A stretch of DNA of 64,000 nt from Agrilactobacillus composti DSM 18527 = JCM 14202. GTDB taxonomy: Bacteria > Bacillota > Bacilli > Lactobacillales > Lactobacillaceae. A program made the position numbers and the translations under genes. Below the pieces are notes generated by a model. The model did not search any database, had not been told where the DNA came from, and saw only the letters and a list, made by a program, of their open reading frames with translations. Where the stretch lies: the NCBI RefSeq assembly GCF_001436375.1, contig NZ_AZGA01000020.1:107431-171430 (forward strand), written 5' to 3'. Of this stretch, positions 25,989 through 33,718 are shown piece by piece (positions within the stretch are counted from its first letter, which is position 1; the number at the start of each line of letters is the position of its first letter).

Positions 25989-26018
25989 GGAATGGCCGAA
26001 GCGGCCATTCCTTTTTTT
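25989..26018 (+). terminator. Terminator between xylA and xylB
   Basis: GGAATGGCCG pairs with CGGCCATTCC, followed by seven T's. Lying between the two genes it should lower xylB expression relative to xylA. Confidence 0.8.
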
Positions 26019-26037
26019 AGAAAAGAGGAAAACTATT

Positions 26038-27552
26038 ATGACGGCATGCGTATTAGGGGTGGACCTGGGCACTAGTTCAGTGAAAGTTTCCGCAGTGACT
26101 AAAACTGGGGCAATCATCGCCCAAGAAAGCGCTGATTTTCCATTGCGCCAACCCCAACCTGGTTATGCGGAACAAGACCCTGAAGACTGGGTCAGCGCCA
26201 CCACCATCGCCATTGTGCGCTTGATTTTAACTGATAAACTCAAACCGGCTGACATCAAGGGCATCAGCTATTCCGGCCAAATGCATGGCTTGGTGCTCTT
26301 AGATGCAGCTAATCAAGTCCTGCGGCCGGCCATGCTTTGGAATGACACCCGTTCCACCAAGCAACGGGCAGCTATCATGGCCAAAATGGGCCAACGCTTT
26401 ATCGAAATTACCCATAATCAACCCCTGGAAGGTTTTACCCTGCCCAAATTACTATGGGTCAAGGAAAATCAGCCGGACATTTTTGCCCAGGCCAAAACCA
26501 TGTTGCTACCTAAGGATTACCTGCGTTTTCGCATGACCGGCAAGCTGGCCATGGATTATTCCGATGCCACCGGGACGGTGATGTTAGACGTGCAGCAGCA
26601 ACAATGGAGCCAAGAAATCCTGGACGCCTTTGATATCCCTAAAAGCCTGTGTCCCCCACTGGTTCGCTCCATTGACGATACCGGCTCCATCAGTGCTTGG
26701 TATGCGGCATATTCCGGCCTGGCCACCACCACCCGGACCTTTGCCGGGGGCGCCGATAATGCCTGCGGTGCTGTGGGGGCGGGGATCGATAGCCCCACCA
26801 AAGTGTTATCCAGCATTGGCACATCTGGGGTGATTTTAAAATATGAACCTGCCAAAAACACCAACTACCAGGGGGTCTTGCAGTTTGAAGACCACGCGAT
26901 CCCTGACGCCTTTTATTCCATGGGAGTGACCTTAGCGGCAGGCTTTTCGTTAAACTGGTTCAAGCAGACCTTTGCGGCGGATGAAGATTTCACCGCCGTG
27001 GTAAAAAGTGCCGGCAAGTCCACCGTTGGCGCCAATGGGCTGTTATTTGCCCCGTATATTGTGGGGGAACGGGCCCCTTATGCGGATGCGGACATTCGCG
27101 GCAGTTTTATTGGCATCGATGGTATTCACCAACGTCACGATTTCGTTCGGGCGGTTTTAGAGGGCATCATCTTTTCTTTCCAAGATCTGCTGGCTCAATA
27201 TGTCGCCCAGGGTAGTCAATTTGAAACCGTGGTATCCATTGGCGGTGGTGCTAAGAGTGCGTTGTGGCAGCAAATTCAAGCGGATATTTTTAACACCAAA
27301 GTGGTGTCATTGGCAAATGAACAAGGGCCAGGTTTAGGGGCGGCCATGTTAGCCGCCGTGGGCTTAGGCTGGTTTGAAACCGTGTCTGAATGTACCAAAG
27401 TATTCGTTCATTTTAAAGATGTTTTCTTGCCCAAACCTGAAAACGTGGCGAAATATCAAAAGTTGCATGCCCTTTACCAACAAATTTATCCCAGCACCAA
27501 AGCTATCACCCATGGTTTGGTAGCCTATCGCCGGGAAAACAACGCCCAATAA
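26038..27552 (+). CDS. xylB: Xylulokinase
   Basis: A 504-residue FGGY-family kinase that phosphorylates D-xylulose to xylulose 5-phosphate. ATG 26038 follows AGAGGAAA. The N-terminal ATP-binding motif [15 protein letters not shown], then [15 protein letters not shown] (substrate side) and WNDTRS are typical, as are the [13 protein letters not shown] and [15 protein letters not shown] segments further on. Product enters the pentose phosphate/phosphoketolase route. A short terminator (27573-27608) follows. Confidence 0.95.
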   Translation: MTACVLGVDLGTSSVKVSAVTKTGAIIAQESADFPLRQPQPGYAEQDPEDWVSATTIAIVRLILTDKLKPADIKGISYSGQMHGLVLLDAANQVLRPAMLWNDTRSTKQRAAIMAKMGQRFIEITHNQPLEGFTLPKLLWVKENQPDIFAQAKTMLLPKDYLRFRMTGKLAMDYSDATGTVMLDVQQQQWSQEILDAFDIPKSLCPPLVRSIDDTGSISAWYAAYSGLATTTRTFAGGADNACGAVGAGIDSPTKVLSSIGTSGVILKYEPAKNTNYQGVLQFEDHAIPDAFYSMGVTLAAGFSLNWFKQTFAADEDFTAVVKSAGKSTVGANGLLFAPYIVGERAPYADADIRGSFIGIDGIHQRHDFVRAVLEGIIFSFQDLLAQYVAQGSQFETVVSIGGGAKSALWQQIQADIFNTKVVSLANEQGPGLGAAMLAAVGLGWFETVSECTKVFVHFKDVFLPKPENVAKYQKLHALYQQIYPSTKAITHGLVAYRRENNAQ

Positions 27553-27572
27553 AGATATGATATGTTCTCAGC

Positions 27573-27608
27573 AAGCCATGCCTGCACTGTGGGTATGGCT
27601 TATTTTTG
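27573..27608 (+). terminator. Terminator after xylB
   Basis: AAGCCATGCC pairs with GGGTATGGCTT, then TATTTTTG. Confidence 0.75.
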
Positions 27609-27713
27609 ACCTTCAAAGTAAAAAGCCAGATACTGATATTTATCCGCCCAGATTACTGGTATAATTTAGCCAGATTCAACAAACCAGTAAAATAATGAAA
27701 GGCGGCTTTAACC

Positions 27714-28211
27714 ATGTTATACTCTGAAAAATATACGTCGCCCCTAGGGACAATCACTTTGTTGGGGGATGCTCAGTATTTGTACGGTCTATGGTTCGAT
27801 GGCCAAAAGCATTTTGGCGCCCACTATGATCTTGCCCAGAGCCAAACCGGGCGCCCGGCACCCATCCAACAAGCCCTGGCTTGGTTAGACCAATACTTCG
27901 CCGGCCACAACCCTGACGCCAGCAAGCTGCCCTTGAAACCCGAAGTCACGGCCTTTAGAAAACAGGTGCTACAAGTGTTAAGAACGGTGCCTTATGGGAC
28001 TAAAATCACTTACAAAGATATTTCAGATGCCTTACAAACAATGGATAGCCACCCCAAGAATCTGGCCCGGGCCGTTGGGGGTGCCGTGGGCCACAATCCC
28101 ATTTCTATTATTATTCCTTGCCACCGGGTTGTGGGCAGCGATGGCGCGTTGACCGGTTATGCTGGGGGGCTGGCTAAAAAAATCGCGTTGTTAAAGTTGG
28201 AGACCCGTTAA
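27714..28211 (+). CDS. ogt: Methylated-DNA-[protein]-cysteine S-methyltransferase
   Basis: A 165-residue repair protein that takes the alkyl group from O6-alkylguanine onto its own cysteine. The active-site motif IIPCHRVVGSDG is present, preceded by the HTH region TKITYKDISDAL and followed by GYAGGLAKKIALLKLE. GAAAGG lies in front of the ATG and an extended -10 TGGTATAAT at 27657-27665. It is followed 37 bases later by an AdaA-like gene, making an adaptive-response pair. Confidence 0.93.
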   Translation: MLYSEKYTSPLGTITLLGDAQYLYGLWFDGQKHFGAHYDLAQSQTGRPAPIQQALAWLDQYFAGHNPDASKLPLKPEVTAFRKQVLQVLRTVPYGTKITYKDISDALQTMDSHPKNLARAVGGAVGHNPISIIIPCHRVVGSDGALTGYAGGLAKKIALLKLETR

Positions 28212-28248
28212 CTTAGGTTGGCCTTTACAAAAAAGGAGGACAGTGCAG

Positions 28249-28797
28249 ATGACATTAAACGCCAGACAGTGGCAGGCCATCCAACATAATGATGCCACGT
28301 TTGATAATCAATTTTGGTATGCCGTTAAAACCACCGGCATTTTTTGCCGCCCCTCCTGTCCCTCTAGATTGCCCAAACCCGAGCACATCACAATTTTTAC
28401 GGACCCCAAAGACGCCCTGGTCGCGGGGTATCGGCCCTGTAAACGGTGCCGGCCTTTGAATCAGTTAGTGGCCAATGAACTATGGGTCCAGGAAATCGAT
28501 CATGTTTTAGCCCAGGATTATCCAAACAAACTCACCTTGACGGAATTAGCAGCCAAAGTCCATGGCTCAGAATCCTACTTGCGTCATGTCTATCAAGACC
28601 TGACTGGGCTAACACCCCAACAAAAATTGACCCAACTGCGCCTGACCCGGGCTGAAGCTGAGTTGCTGCGGTCAAACGCCTCAGTTGCCAGTATCGGGGC
28701 AAAAGTGGGGCTACCCAATACCCCTTATTTCATCCAACGCTTTAAAGCTCGCTATGGGCAGACACCCCATCAATATCGTCTGCATCATGGGGATTAA
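28249..28797 (+). CDS. adaA: AdaA-type methylphosphotriester-DNA alkyltransferase / AraC-type activator
   Basis: A 182-residue protein with two domains. Residues 1-75 are the Ada zinc domain with four Cys ligands (CRPSCPSR and CKRCRP); methyl transfer to one of these Cys activates the protein. Residues 80-182 are an AraC-type double HTH (LTELAAKVHGSESYLRHVYQ; VGLPNTPYFIQRFKARYGQTPHQY). In Bacillus AdaA induces the alkylation-repair genes, so here it likely induces ogt and itself. ATG 28249 follows AGGAGG; a GTG at 28243 is too near it. A strong bidirectional terminator follows. Confidence 0.92.
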   Translation: MTLNARQWQAIQHNDATFDNQFWYAVKTTGIFCRPSCPSRLPKPEHITIFTDPKDALVAGYRPCKRCRPLNQLVANELWVQEIDHVLAQDYPNKLTLTELAAKVHGSESYLRHVYQDLTGLTPQQKLTQLRLTRAEAELLRSNASVASIGAKVGLPNTPYFIQRFKARYGQTPHQYRLHHGD

Positions 28798-28815
28798 AGT
28801 TGAATAGCCAAGAAA

Positions 28816-28860
28816 AAACAAGCCCCACATTTCGTGAAATCTGAAATGTGGGGCTTGTTT
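28816..28860. terminator. Bidirectional terminator, adaA / modC
   Basis: An 18-bp perfect stem, AAACAAGCCCCACATTTC with GAAATGTGGGGCTTGTTT. Confidence 0.9.
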
Positions 28861-28902
28861 GATAGACATTGGTCAAATTTGGCTAGTCATTTGTACGAAA
28901 GG

Positions 28903-29535
28903 TCAAGCCAATTCGTAAATATCATCCGTAAAGGCCGTGACTTCATCCCGGCGATGGGAGACGATAATCACTTGGGTTTTGGTTTGGGCCAAGGCCTTTT
29001 GGGTGAGGGCGATGGTCTTTAACCGTAGGCGATCGTCTAAGCCGGTGAAGGGTTCGTCCAATAACAATAAGCGAGGCTGCTGCACCAAAGCCCGGCACAA
29101 GGCCACTCGCTGACGCTGACCGCCGGATAGGCGCTGGACGGATTCGTTCAAAAAGGGCGTGATTTCCAAAGTTTCCAGTAACTGTTGCTTTTTTTCTGGG
29201 GTAATGGGCTCTTTTTGATGATAAAGCCGCAAGCGCTGGTAAAAGTTGATATTCTTGTTAGCCGTCAAATTGGGGAAAAGGGCCAAGTCCTGGAACATGA
29301 ACCCCACCGGCCGCTGACCTGGGGGCAAGTTGATCCGCCCGTTGGCATCATACCAAGTCGTTTTATCAAAGGCAATGGTGCCGCTGTCTGGGGCAGTGAG
29401 GCCAGCAATCAAGCGCAACAGAGTGGTTTTACCACCCCCGGAAGAGCCCATGATGCCGGTGAATTGCTGCTTGAATTGGCCGGCAAAGGTTAAGGTATGC
29501 GTGTTCAGCTTTTTGGTAATTTGAATGTTAAGCAT
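28903..29535 (-). CDS. modC: Molybdate ABC transporter ATP-binding protein
   Basis: A 210-residue ABC ATPase with Walker A GSSGGGKTTL (residues 31-40), Q-loop FMFQDLALFPNL, signature LSGGQRQRVALCRAL, Walker B LLLLDEPFTGLD and the H-loop VIIVSHRRDE. It lacks the C-terminal Mop/TOBE domain of E. coli ModC. It overlaps the modB end by 8 bp and is the last of the modABC operon, powering molybdate (or tungstate/sulfate-like anion) import. Confidence 0.85.
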   Translation of the reverse strand: MLNIQITKKLNTHTLTFAGQFKQQFTGIMGSSGGGKTTLLRLIAGLTAPDSGTIAFDKTTWYDANGRINLPPGQRPVGFMFQDLALFPNLTANKNINFYQRLRLYHQKEPITPEKKQQLLETLEITPFLNESVQRLSGGQRQRVALCRALVQQPRLLLLDEPFTGLDDRLRLKTIALTQKALAQTKTQVIIVSHRRDEVTAFTDDIYELA

Positions 29536-30193
29536 TCGCTGACCCCCGTTTGTTTTGATGGTTTAAGAACTGAATGAATAACAAGGCGATGACCCCGATG
29601 AGGATATCCACCACGCTCAAGTAAATCGCGGTGTGGTTATCCCCGGCCTGAATGGCAAAGTAAATGGCTGTGGCAATGGTGTCGGTCTTGCCTTGAATAT
29701 AGCCAGCCACCATCAAGGAGGCCCCGAATTCCCCTAAGCCTCGACAAAACGTCAATAATAGCCCGATGATAATGCCGTTATAGGCGTTGGGCAAGATGAC
29801 GTAACGCAAGACTTCAAATTGGGTGGCCCCGATAACTTCAGCGGCTTCCACCAAATGGCGGTCCACCCCTAAAATAGCCGCCTTAATAGATTGGTACATG
29901 ATCGGCAGCACCACGATAATGGTGGCCACCGTGGCCCCGGTTAAGGTGAAAATCAAGGAATAGTTGTTAAATAAGGCCAGCAGTTTACCCATGAAGCCGT
30001 ATTTGCCGAAGACCTGTAATAAGAATAAGCCGACGACGGTTGGTGGGAGGACTAATGGCAAAAGTAATAAACTTTCGATTATCCAATTGATTTTAATGGG
30101 ATGCTGAATTAATAAATAAACAATTGGCAATGTCACGATAAAAGTGAGGGTGGTGGCCACTAAGGCGATCACCAGGGAATGCAAGATTGGCAT
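29528..30193 (-). CDS. modB: Molybdate ABC transporter permease
   Basis: A 221-residue permease with about five membrane segments. I choose ATG at 30193, with GGAAG nine bases upstream. The EAA-type loop (EAAEVIGATQFEVLRYVILPNAY) and CRGLGEFGASLMVAGYI are the usual ModB/CysT signatures. It lies between modA and modC in the same operon and forms the channel for the oxyanion. Confidence 0.9.
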   Translation of the reverse strand: MPILHSLVIALVATTLTFIVTLPIVYLLIQHPIKINWIIESLLLLPLVLPPTVVGLFLLQVFGKYGFMGKLLALFNNYSLIFTLTGATVATIIVVLPIMYQSIKAAILGVDRHLVEAAEVIGATQFEVLRYVILPNAYNGIIIGLLLTFCRGLGEFGASLMVAGYIQGKTDTIATAIYFAIQAGDNHTAIYLSVVDILIGVIALLFIQFLNHQNKRGSANA

Positions 30194-30226
30194 AATTGTC
30201 ACTTCCAAAACTGCTTAAGGCGACGC

Positions 30227-31015
30227 TTATTTTACAATGCCAAAGCCGGCAGCCTTAAGCTTAGTGGTAGCTGGCTTGGTCTTTAGATATTTATTGAAGG
30301 CATTGACGGCATCTTTTTTAGTTTGATCGGTGGCTGTTGCCGCCACGTAATAACGGATTGGGGTATGATACTTACCCGGGATAGATTTGATAATTTTTAC
30401 ATCTTTACTGATTTTAGCATCTGTTCGGTACACAAAGCCAACCTGGGCATTACCACTAGATACATAAGCCAAGGTTTGACGAACATCATTGGCATAAACA
30501 AATTTAGATTTTAATTTCTTAGTTAACTTCAAATAATTCATGGTATCTGTGGCATAACGGCCGGCGGGAACCAGTTTAGGTTCTCCCAGGGCGATCTTCT
30601 TAGCTTTAGTTAGTTGCTTGGTCAAGCTACCTTTCAAAGCTTTGTCTTTCTTGTTTTGGACCAACACCAAGTCATTGCTTAACAAAGCGAAATCATCCGT
30701 AGCTTTTTTAGGTTTAGTCAAAGCCGTCATATCTTCTTTGCTGGCAGTTAACACGCCATCGATGGGTGCGCCGGATAAGACTTTTTGTTTAATTTGGCCA
30801 GAACCGGCAAAGTCTAATTCAATAGTAACATCTGGATTTTTAGCTTGATAATCCTTGGCAATATCCGTTAAAACATCCTTTAAGCTGGCTGCTGCTGAGT
30901 AGTGAATACTGACTTTGTCCGCAGCCTGCACTGGTGTTGGGGATTTAAACAGCCCCAATCCCAACATGAAAATACCACCTAATAATAAGACTAAATGTAA
31001 CTTTTTCTTGTTCAT
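30227..31015 (-). CDS. modA: Molybdate-binding ABC transporter substrate protein
   Basis: A 262-residue exported binding protein, first gene of the operon. A signal peptide with LVLLLGGIFMLGLGLF spans residues 1-31; no lipobox Cys is visible, so attachment to the membrane is unclear. The mature part opens SIHYSAAASLKDVLTDIA and later has DFAGSGQIKQKV, the residues around the oxyanion pocket in ModA. No molybdoenzyme gene is in this window, and tungstate is an alternative ligand. GGGGT precedes the ATG. Confidence 0.88.
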   Translation of the reverse strand: MNKKKLHLVLLLGGIFMLGLGLFKSPTPVQAADKVSIHYSAAASLKDVLTDIAKDYQAKNPDVTIELDFAGSGQIKQKVLSGAPIDGVLTASKEDMTALTKPKKATDDFALLSNDLVLVQNKKDKALKGSLTKQLTKAKKIALGEPKLVPAGRYATDTMNYLKLTKKLKSKFVYANDVRQTLAYVSSGNAQVGFVYRTDAKISKDVKIIKSIPGKYHTPIRYYVAATATDQTKKDAVNAFNKYLKTKPATTKLKAAGFGIVK

Positions 31016-31175
31016 CTCTTTTACCCCTTTAATATTTTTAATATCAATAGTGTAACATGTATTGAAAGGGTTTACACGAAAATATTTTGAGATGTGAAAA
31101 AATTAATTTAGTTCCTATTATAGGTGGCGTTAAATCAAGTCATTCGCGTCAGCTACAACCGGTGCTCATGGTTAT

Positions 31176-31895
31176 CTAATTAATATTGATGTCGATGTAA
31201 AACTTGCTGCTGTCAGGTAAGAAGTAAGATAAGGAGTGTTCAAAGGGTTGGCCGGTTTGGGAAAAGGCAGTCTGTTCAATGACCAAGGTGGCATCCCCAG
31301 TCTGGATCTTCAAGGCCGCCGCCACGGTTTTATCCGCATGGGAGGCATACACCGTCCGCCGGGCCCCCTTTAAGGTAATGCCGGCATTGTCTTGCAGGTA
31401 ATCATAAATCGACCCCTCCAGCACTTTTTGGTCAATCACGGCAATGCTGGTGGGCATGACGGTTTGTTCAAAACTATAGACCCGATTGTCCACATAACGG
31501 ACCCGCTGAATCTCATAGACGGGTTCATTGGCGGTGATGCCCAGACTTTCCTGCTCATTTTCATAGGGCAGGCGGGCGCTGAACTGCAGGGTCTTGCTTT
31601 TGATTTGGTTGCCGGCATGGGAATTGGTGGCGCCCTTAGGTGCAGCTAAGGGTAGCAATTCCTTATTAGAGGCGTCAAAACTCTTCCGAATAAAAGTCCC
31701 AGATCCCTGGTTACTGTAAATGAGCCCGTCATTGCTCAACAGCGCCAGGGCTTTTTTAATGGTCATGCGACTGGTGTCATATTTGTCAGCCAATTGTTCC
31801 TGCGGTGGCAGGGGAAAATCGGCGGTGTAGCGGCCCTGATCGATGTCTTGTTTCAATTGTTTATAAATATTTTGATATTTATAGATGATACTCAT
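31176..31895 (-). CDS. GntR/UTRA-family regulator of the glycan operon
   Basis: A 239-residue repressor-type protein. Residues 1-70 are the GntR winged helix (LADKYDTSRMTIKKALALLSNDGL), the rest a UTRA ligand domain (VYEIQRVRYVDNRVYSFEQTVMP; FEHSLSYFLPDSSKFYIDI). UTRA domains bind sugars or sugar phosphates. It is divergent from the large PTS/glycosidase operon starting at 32363, and two operator-like repeats of identical geometry lie between them. E. coli MngR, which governs mannosylglycerate use, is of the same type. AGGGGG abuts the start codon, an unusually short spacing. Confidence 0.9.
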   Translation of the reverse strand: MSIIYKYQNIYKQLKQDIDQGRYTADFPLPPQEQLADKYDTSRMTIKKALALLSNDGLIYSNQGSGTFIRKSFDASNKELLPLAAPKGATNSHAGNQIKSKTLQFSARLPYENEQESLGITANEPVYEIQRVRYVDNRVYSFEQTVMPTSIAVIDQKVLEGSIYDYLQDNAGITLKGARRTVYASHADKTVAAALKIQTGDATLVIEQTAFSQTGQPFEHSLSYFLPDSSKFYIDININ

Positions 31896-31932
31896 CCCCC
31901 TAAAAAAATAAAAATCATTGTAATCATATTAA

Positions 31933-31958
31933 CCTATACAAATAAAAATTTATATAGG
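31933..31958. promoter_or_regulatory. Probable GntR operator 1
   Basis: CCTATACA-N10-TATATAGG, also symmetric outwards to AACCTATA/TATAGGTT, 38 bp upstream of the regulator gene. It shares its 8-N10-8 layout with the site at 32124. Confidence 0.55.
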
Positions 31959-32123
31959 TTTTTTGTATCTATTTTAAAATTAATTGGTATATGCCGGCTA
32001 GAGACTTGGTGCAGCAAGCTTTCCATGGCAGACAGGCGGGCAATTTCCTAGATTTGGCTACGCCATATTCGGCAATTTGGCTCCCGAAAACAGCCTAAAA
32101 AAGCCAGCCCTTAACCATATTAA

Positions 32124-32149
32124 ACTACACATTTTTAAAATTGTATAGT
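32124..32149. promoter_or_regulatory. Probable GntR operator 2
   Basis: ACTACACA-N10-TGTATAGT, the same spacing and core (CTAYACA / TGTATAG) as operator 1, lying upstream of the PTS operon promoter. Confidence 0.55.
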
Positions 32150-32168
32150 CTTTTTTAAAATAATTTCA

Positions 32169-32231
32169 AAATATGTATTTACATATTTTTATCAATAAGG
32201 TAAAATAAAATTGCTTTTGAAAGCGATTAAT
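32169..32231 (+). promoter_or_regulatory. Promoter of the glycan operon, with palindrome and cre-like site
   Basis: TTTACA (32178-32183), 17-bp spacer, TAAAAT (32201-32206). The -35 sits inside a perfect palindrome AAATATGTA-TT-TACATATTT (32169-32188). A cre-like TTGAAAGCGATTAAT (32217-32231) follows the -10. This fits repression by the GntR protein and by CcpA. The remaining leader to 32362 has an AAGCG/CGCTT hairpin near 32264. Confidence 0.6.
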
Positions 32232-32362
32232 ATTTAGCACTCATTTATGTTTCTTAAACGGTAAGCGCACCGCTTAGGAATTGCCGACAACGATGGTGGG
32301 CCCCCGGACGCTTGCCATCTCCTGAATGACAACTTGGTAATCGAATTAGGAGATGAAAACAG

Positions 32363-33691
32363 ATGCACTTCAATTTTGAAAAAATTCAAGAACCATTATT
32401 CAAAGTCTCAGCTTGGGTCAACGACAACGATATCCTCCAGGCCATTAAAAACGCCTTCGTACGGACCATCCCCTTCACGGTAGTGGGCTCGTTTTCCAAC
32501 CTGATCAAAATGCAACTTGACGCCTTGATCAAATCAAAGGGTCTGCACTGGGAATGGCTGAGCAACATCAGCAATCTGTTTGGTTACATTGGTACCGCCA
32601 CCTTAGGCATCGTGGCCATCATCGTGGTTTTATCCTCGGCTTATTCTTATGCGGTGGAGCTGAAGAAAAAGGACCACAACAAAAATCTCAATCCCATCAT
32701 TGCCACCTTGACTGCGCTAGCCGCTTACTTCGTCATGGTGCCCAACAACATCAACTTTATGGACCCCGGGAAAAAAATCGTGGAAGGCTTTGCCACCTCA
32801 TTCTTCAGTTATGAGGGGATGTTCACGGCCTTGATCGTGGGCATGCTAGCCGTCACCTTATTTGCCCGGTTGACCCGCAGCAAATTCACCATCAAAATGC
32901 CCGGCAACGTCCCACAAAACGTCTTCGATTCCTTCTTCTCTTTGATCCCCATTTCCATTTTATTGATTGGCTTTGGGTTGATTCGGATCTTGATTCAATC
33001 TCTAGGTTTTGTGTCCTTGATCCAAATGATCTCTGTGGTCTTGATCAAACCCCTGCTCACCGTGGGCACCGGCTTGCCAGCCATCATCATTGTCATTTTA
33101 TTGGAACAAATCATCTGGTTTGTGGGTCTGCACGGTTTCAATATCGTTTGGGGCGTGGTTTCAGCTTTCTGGTTGCCGCTGTTCTTACAAAACGTGGCCG
33201 AATTTGCCAAAACCCATAGTTTTGCCGGTATCGCCATTGCCCCTAACACCATGACCAACGTGTACGCCATGATTGGCGGGTCGGGCGCTACCTTCGGCTT
33301 GATTTTAGCCATGTTGTTGTTCACCCACAAAGGGGAAAAAGAGCGAGAAGTCGCCAAGCTAGCCCTGATTCCTGGCATGTTTGGCATCAATGAACCCGTC
33401 ATCTTCGGCTTACCCATCGTGTTAAATCCCTTGATGTTTATCCCTTGGGTGCTGGCGCCCGTTTTAAACGCCATCATCGCTTATACCGTCACTGCCGCTG
33501 GCTGGGTCGTCCCATTAGTGGTCCTAAACTCCGGGAATGAACCCATCTTCTTGAGTACTTGGATCCTGGGGGCCTTTCATACCGGGCCGGTGGTCTTGAC
33601 CGCAGTTTTAGTCATCTTAGATGTTTTGATTTACGCCCCATTTGTCATCATGAACCAACGCAGCGAACGGGCAAGTCTCGCAGAAGCATAA
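32363..33691 (+). CDS. PTS lactose/cellobiose-family EIIC permease
   Basis: A 442-residue membrane protein of the Lac-family EIIC type. The opening (EPLFKVSAWVNDNDILQAIKNAFVRTIPF) and the later PGMFGINEPVIFGLPIVLNPLMFIPW loop, which holds the substrate-binding His/Glu region, are characteristic. It transports an oligosaccharide while phosphorylating it, together with EIIB (38650) and EIIA (38992) of the same operon. It is the first gene; TTAGGAG is ten bases before the ATG. Substrate likely a beta-linked disaccharide, possibly Man-GlcNAc from N-glycans; that is inference. Confidence 0.93.
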   Translation: MHFNFEKIQEPLFKVSAWVNDNDILQAIKNAFVRTIPFTVVGSFSNLIKMQLDALIKSKGLHWEWLSNISNLFGYIGTATLGIVAIIVVLSSAYSYAVELKKKDHNKNLNPIIATLTALAAYFVMVPNNINFMDPGKKIVEGFATSFFSYEGMFTALIVGMLAVTLFARLTRSKFTIKMPGNVPQNVFDSFFSLIPISILLIGFGLIRILIQSLGFVSLIQMISVVLIKPLLTVGTGLPAIIIVILLEQIIWFVGLHGFNIVWGVVSAFWLPLFLQNVAEFAKTHSFAGIAIAPNTMTNVYAMIGGSGATFGLILAMLLFTHKGEKEREVAKLALIPGMFGINEPVIFGLPIVLNPLMFIPWVLAPVLNAIIAYTVTAAGWVVPLVVLNSGNEPIFLSTWILGAFHTGPVVLTAVLVILDVLIYAPFVIMNQRSERASLAEA

Positions 33692-33718
33692 TTTTCGCAA
33701 AGAAAGTAGGCCATCAAG

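Noticed and set aside
32995..33477. Antisense ORF of 160 codons over the PTS EIIC gene
   Set aside because: No ribosome site; complement of hydrophobic codons.
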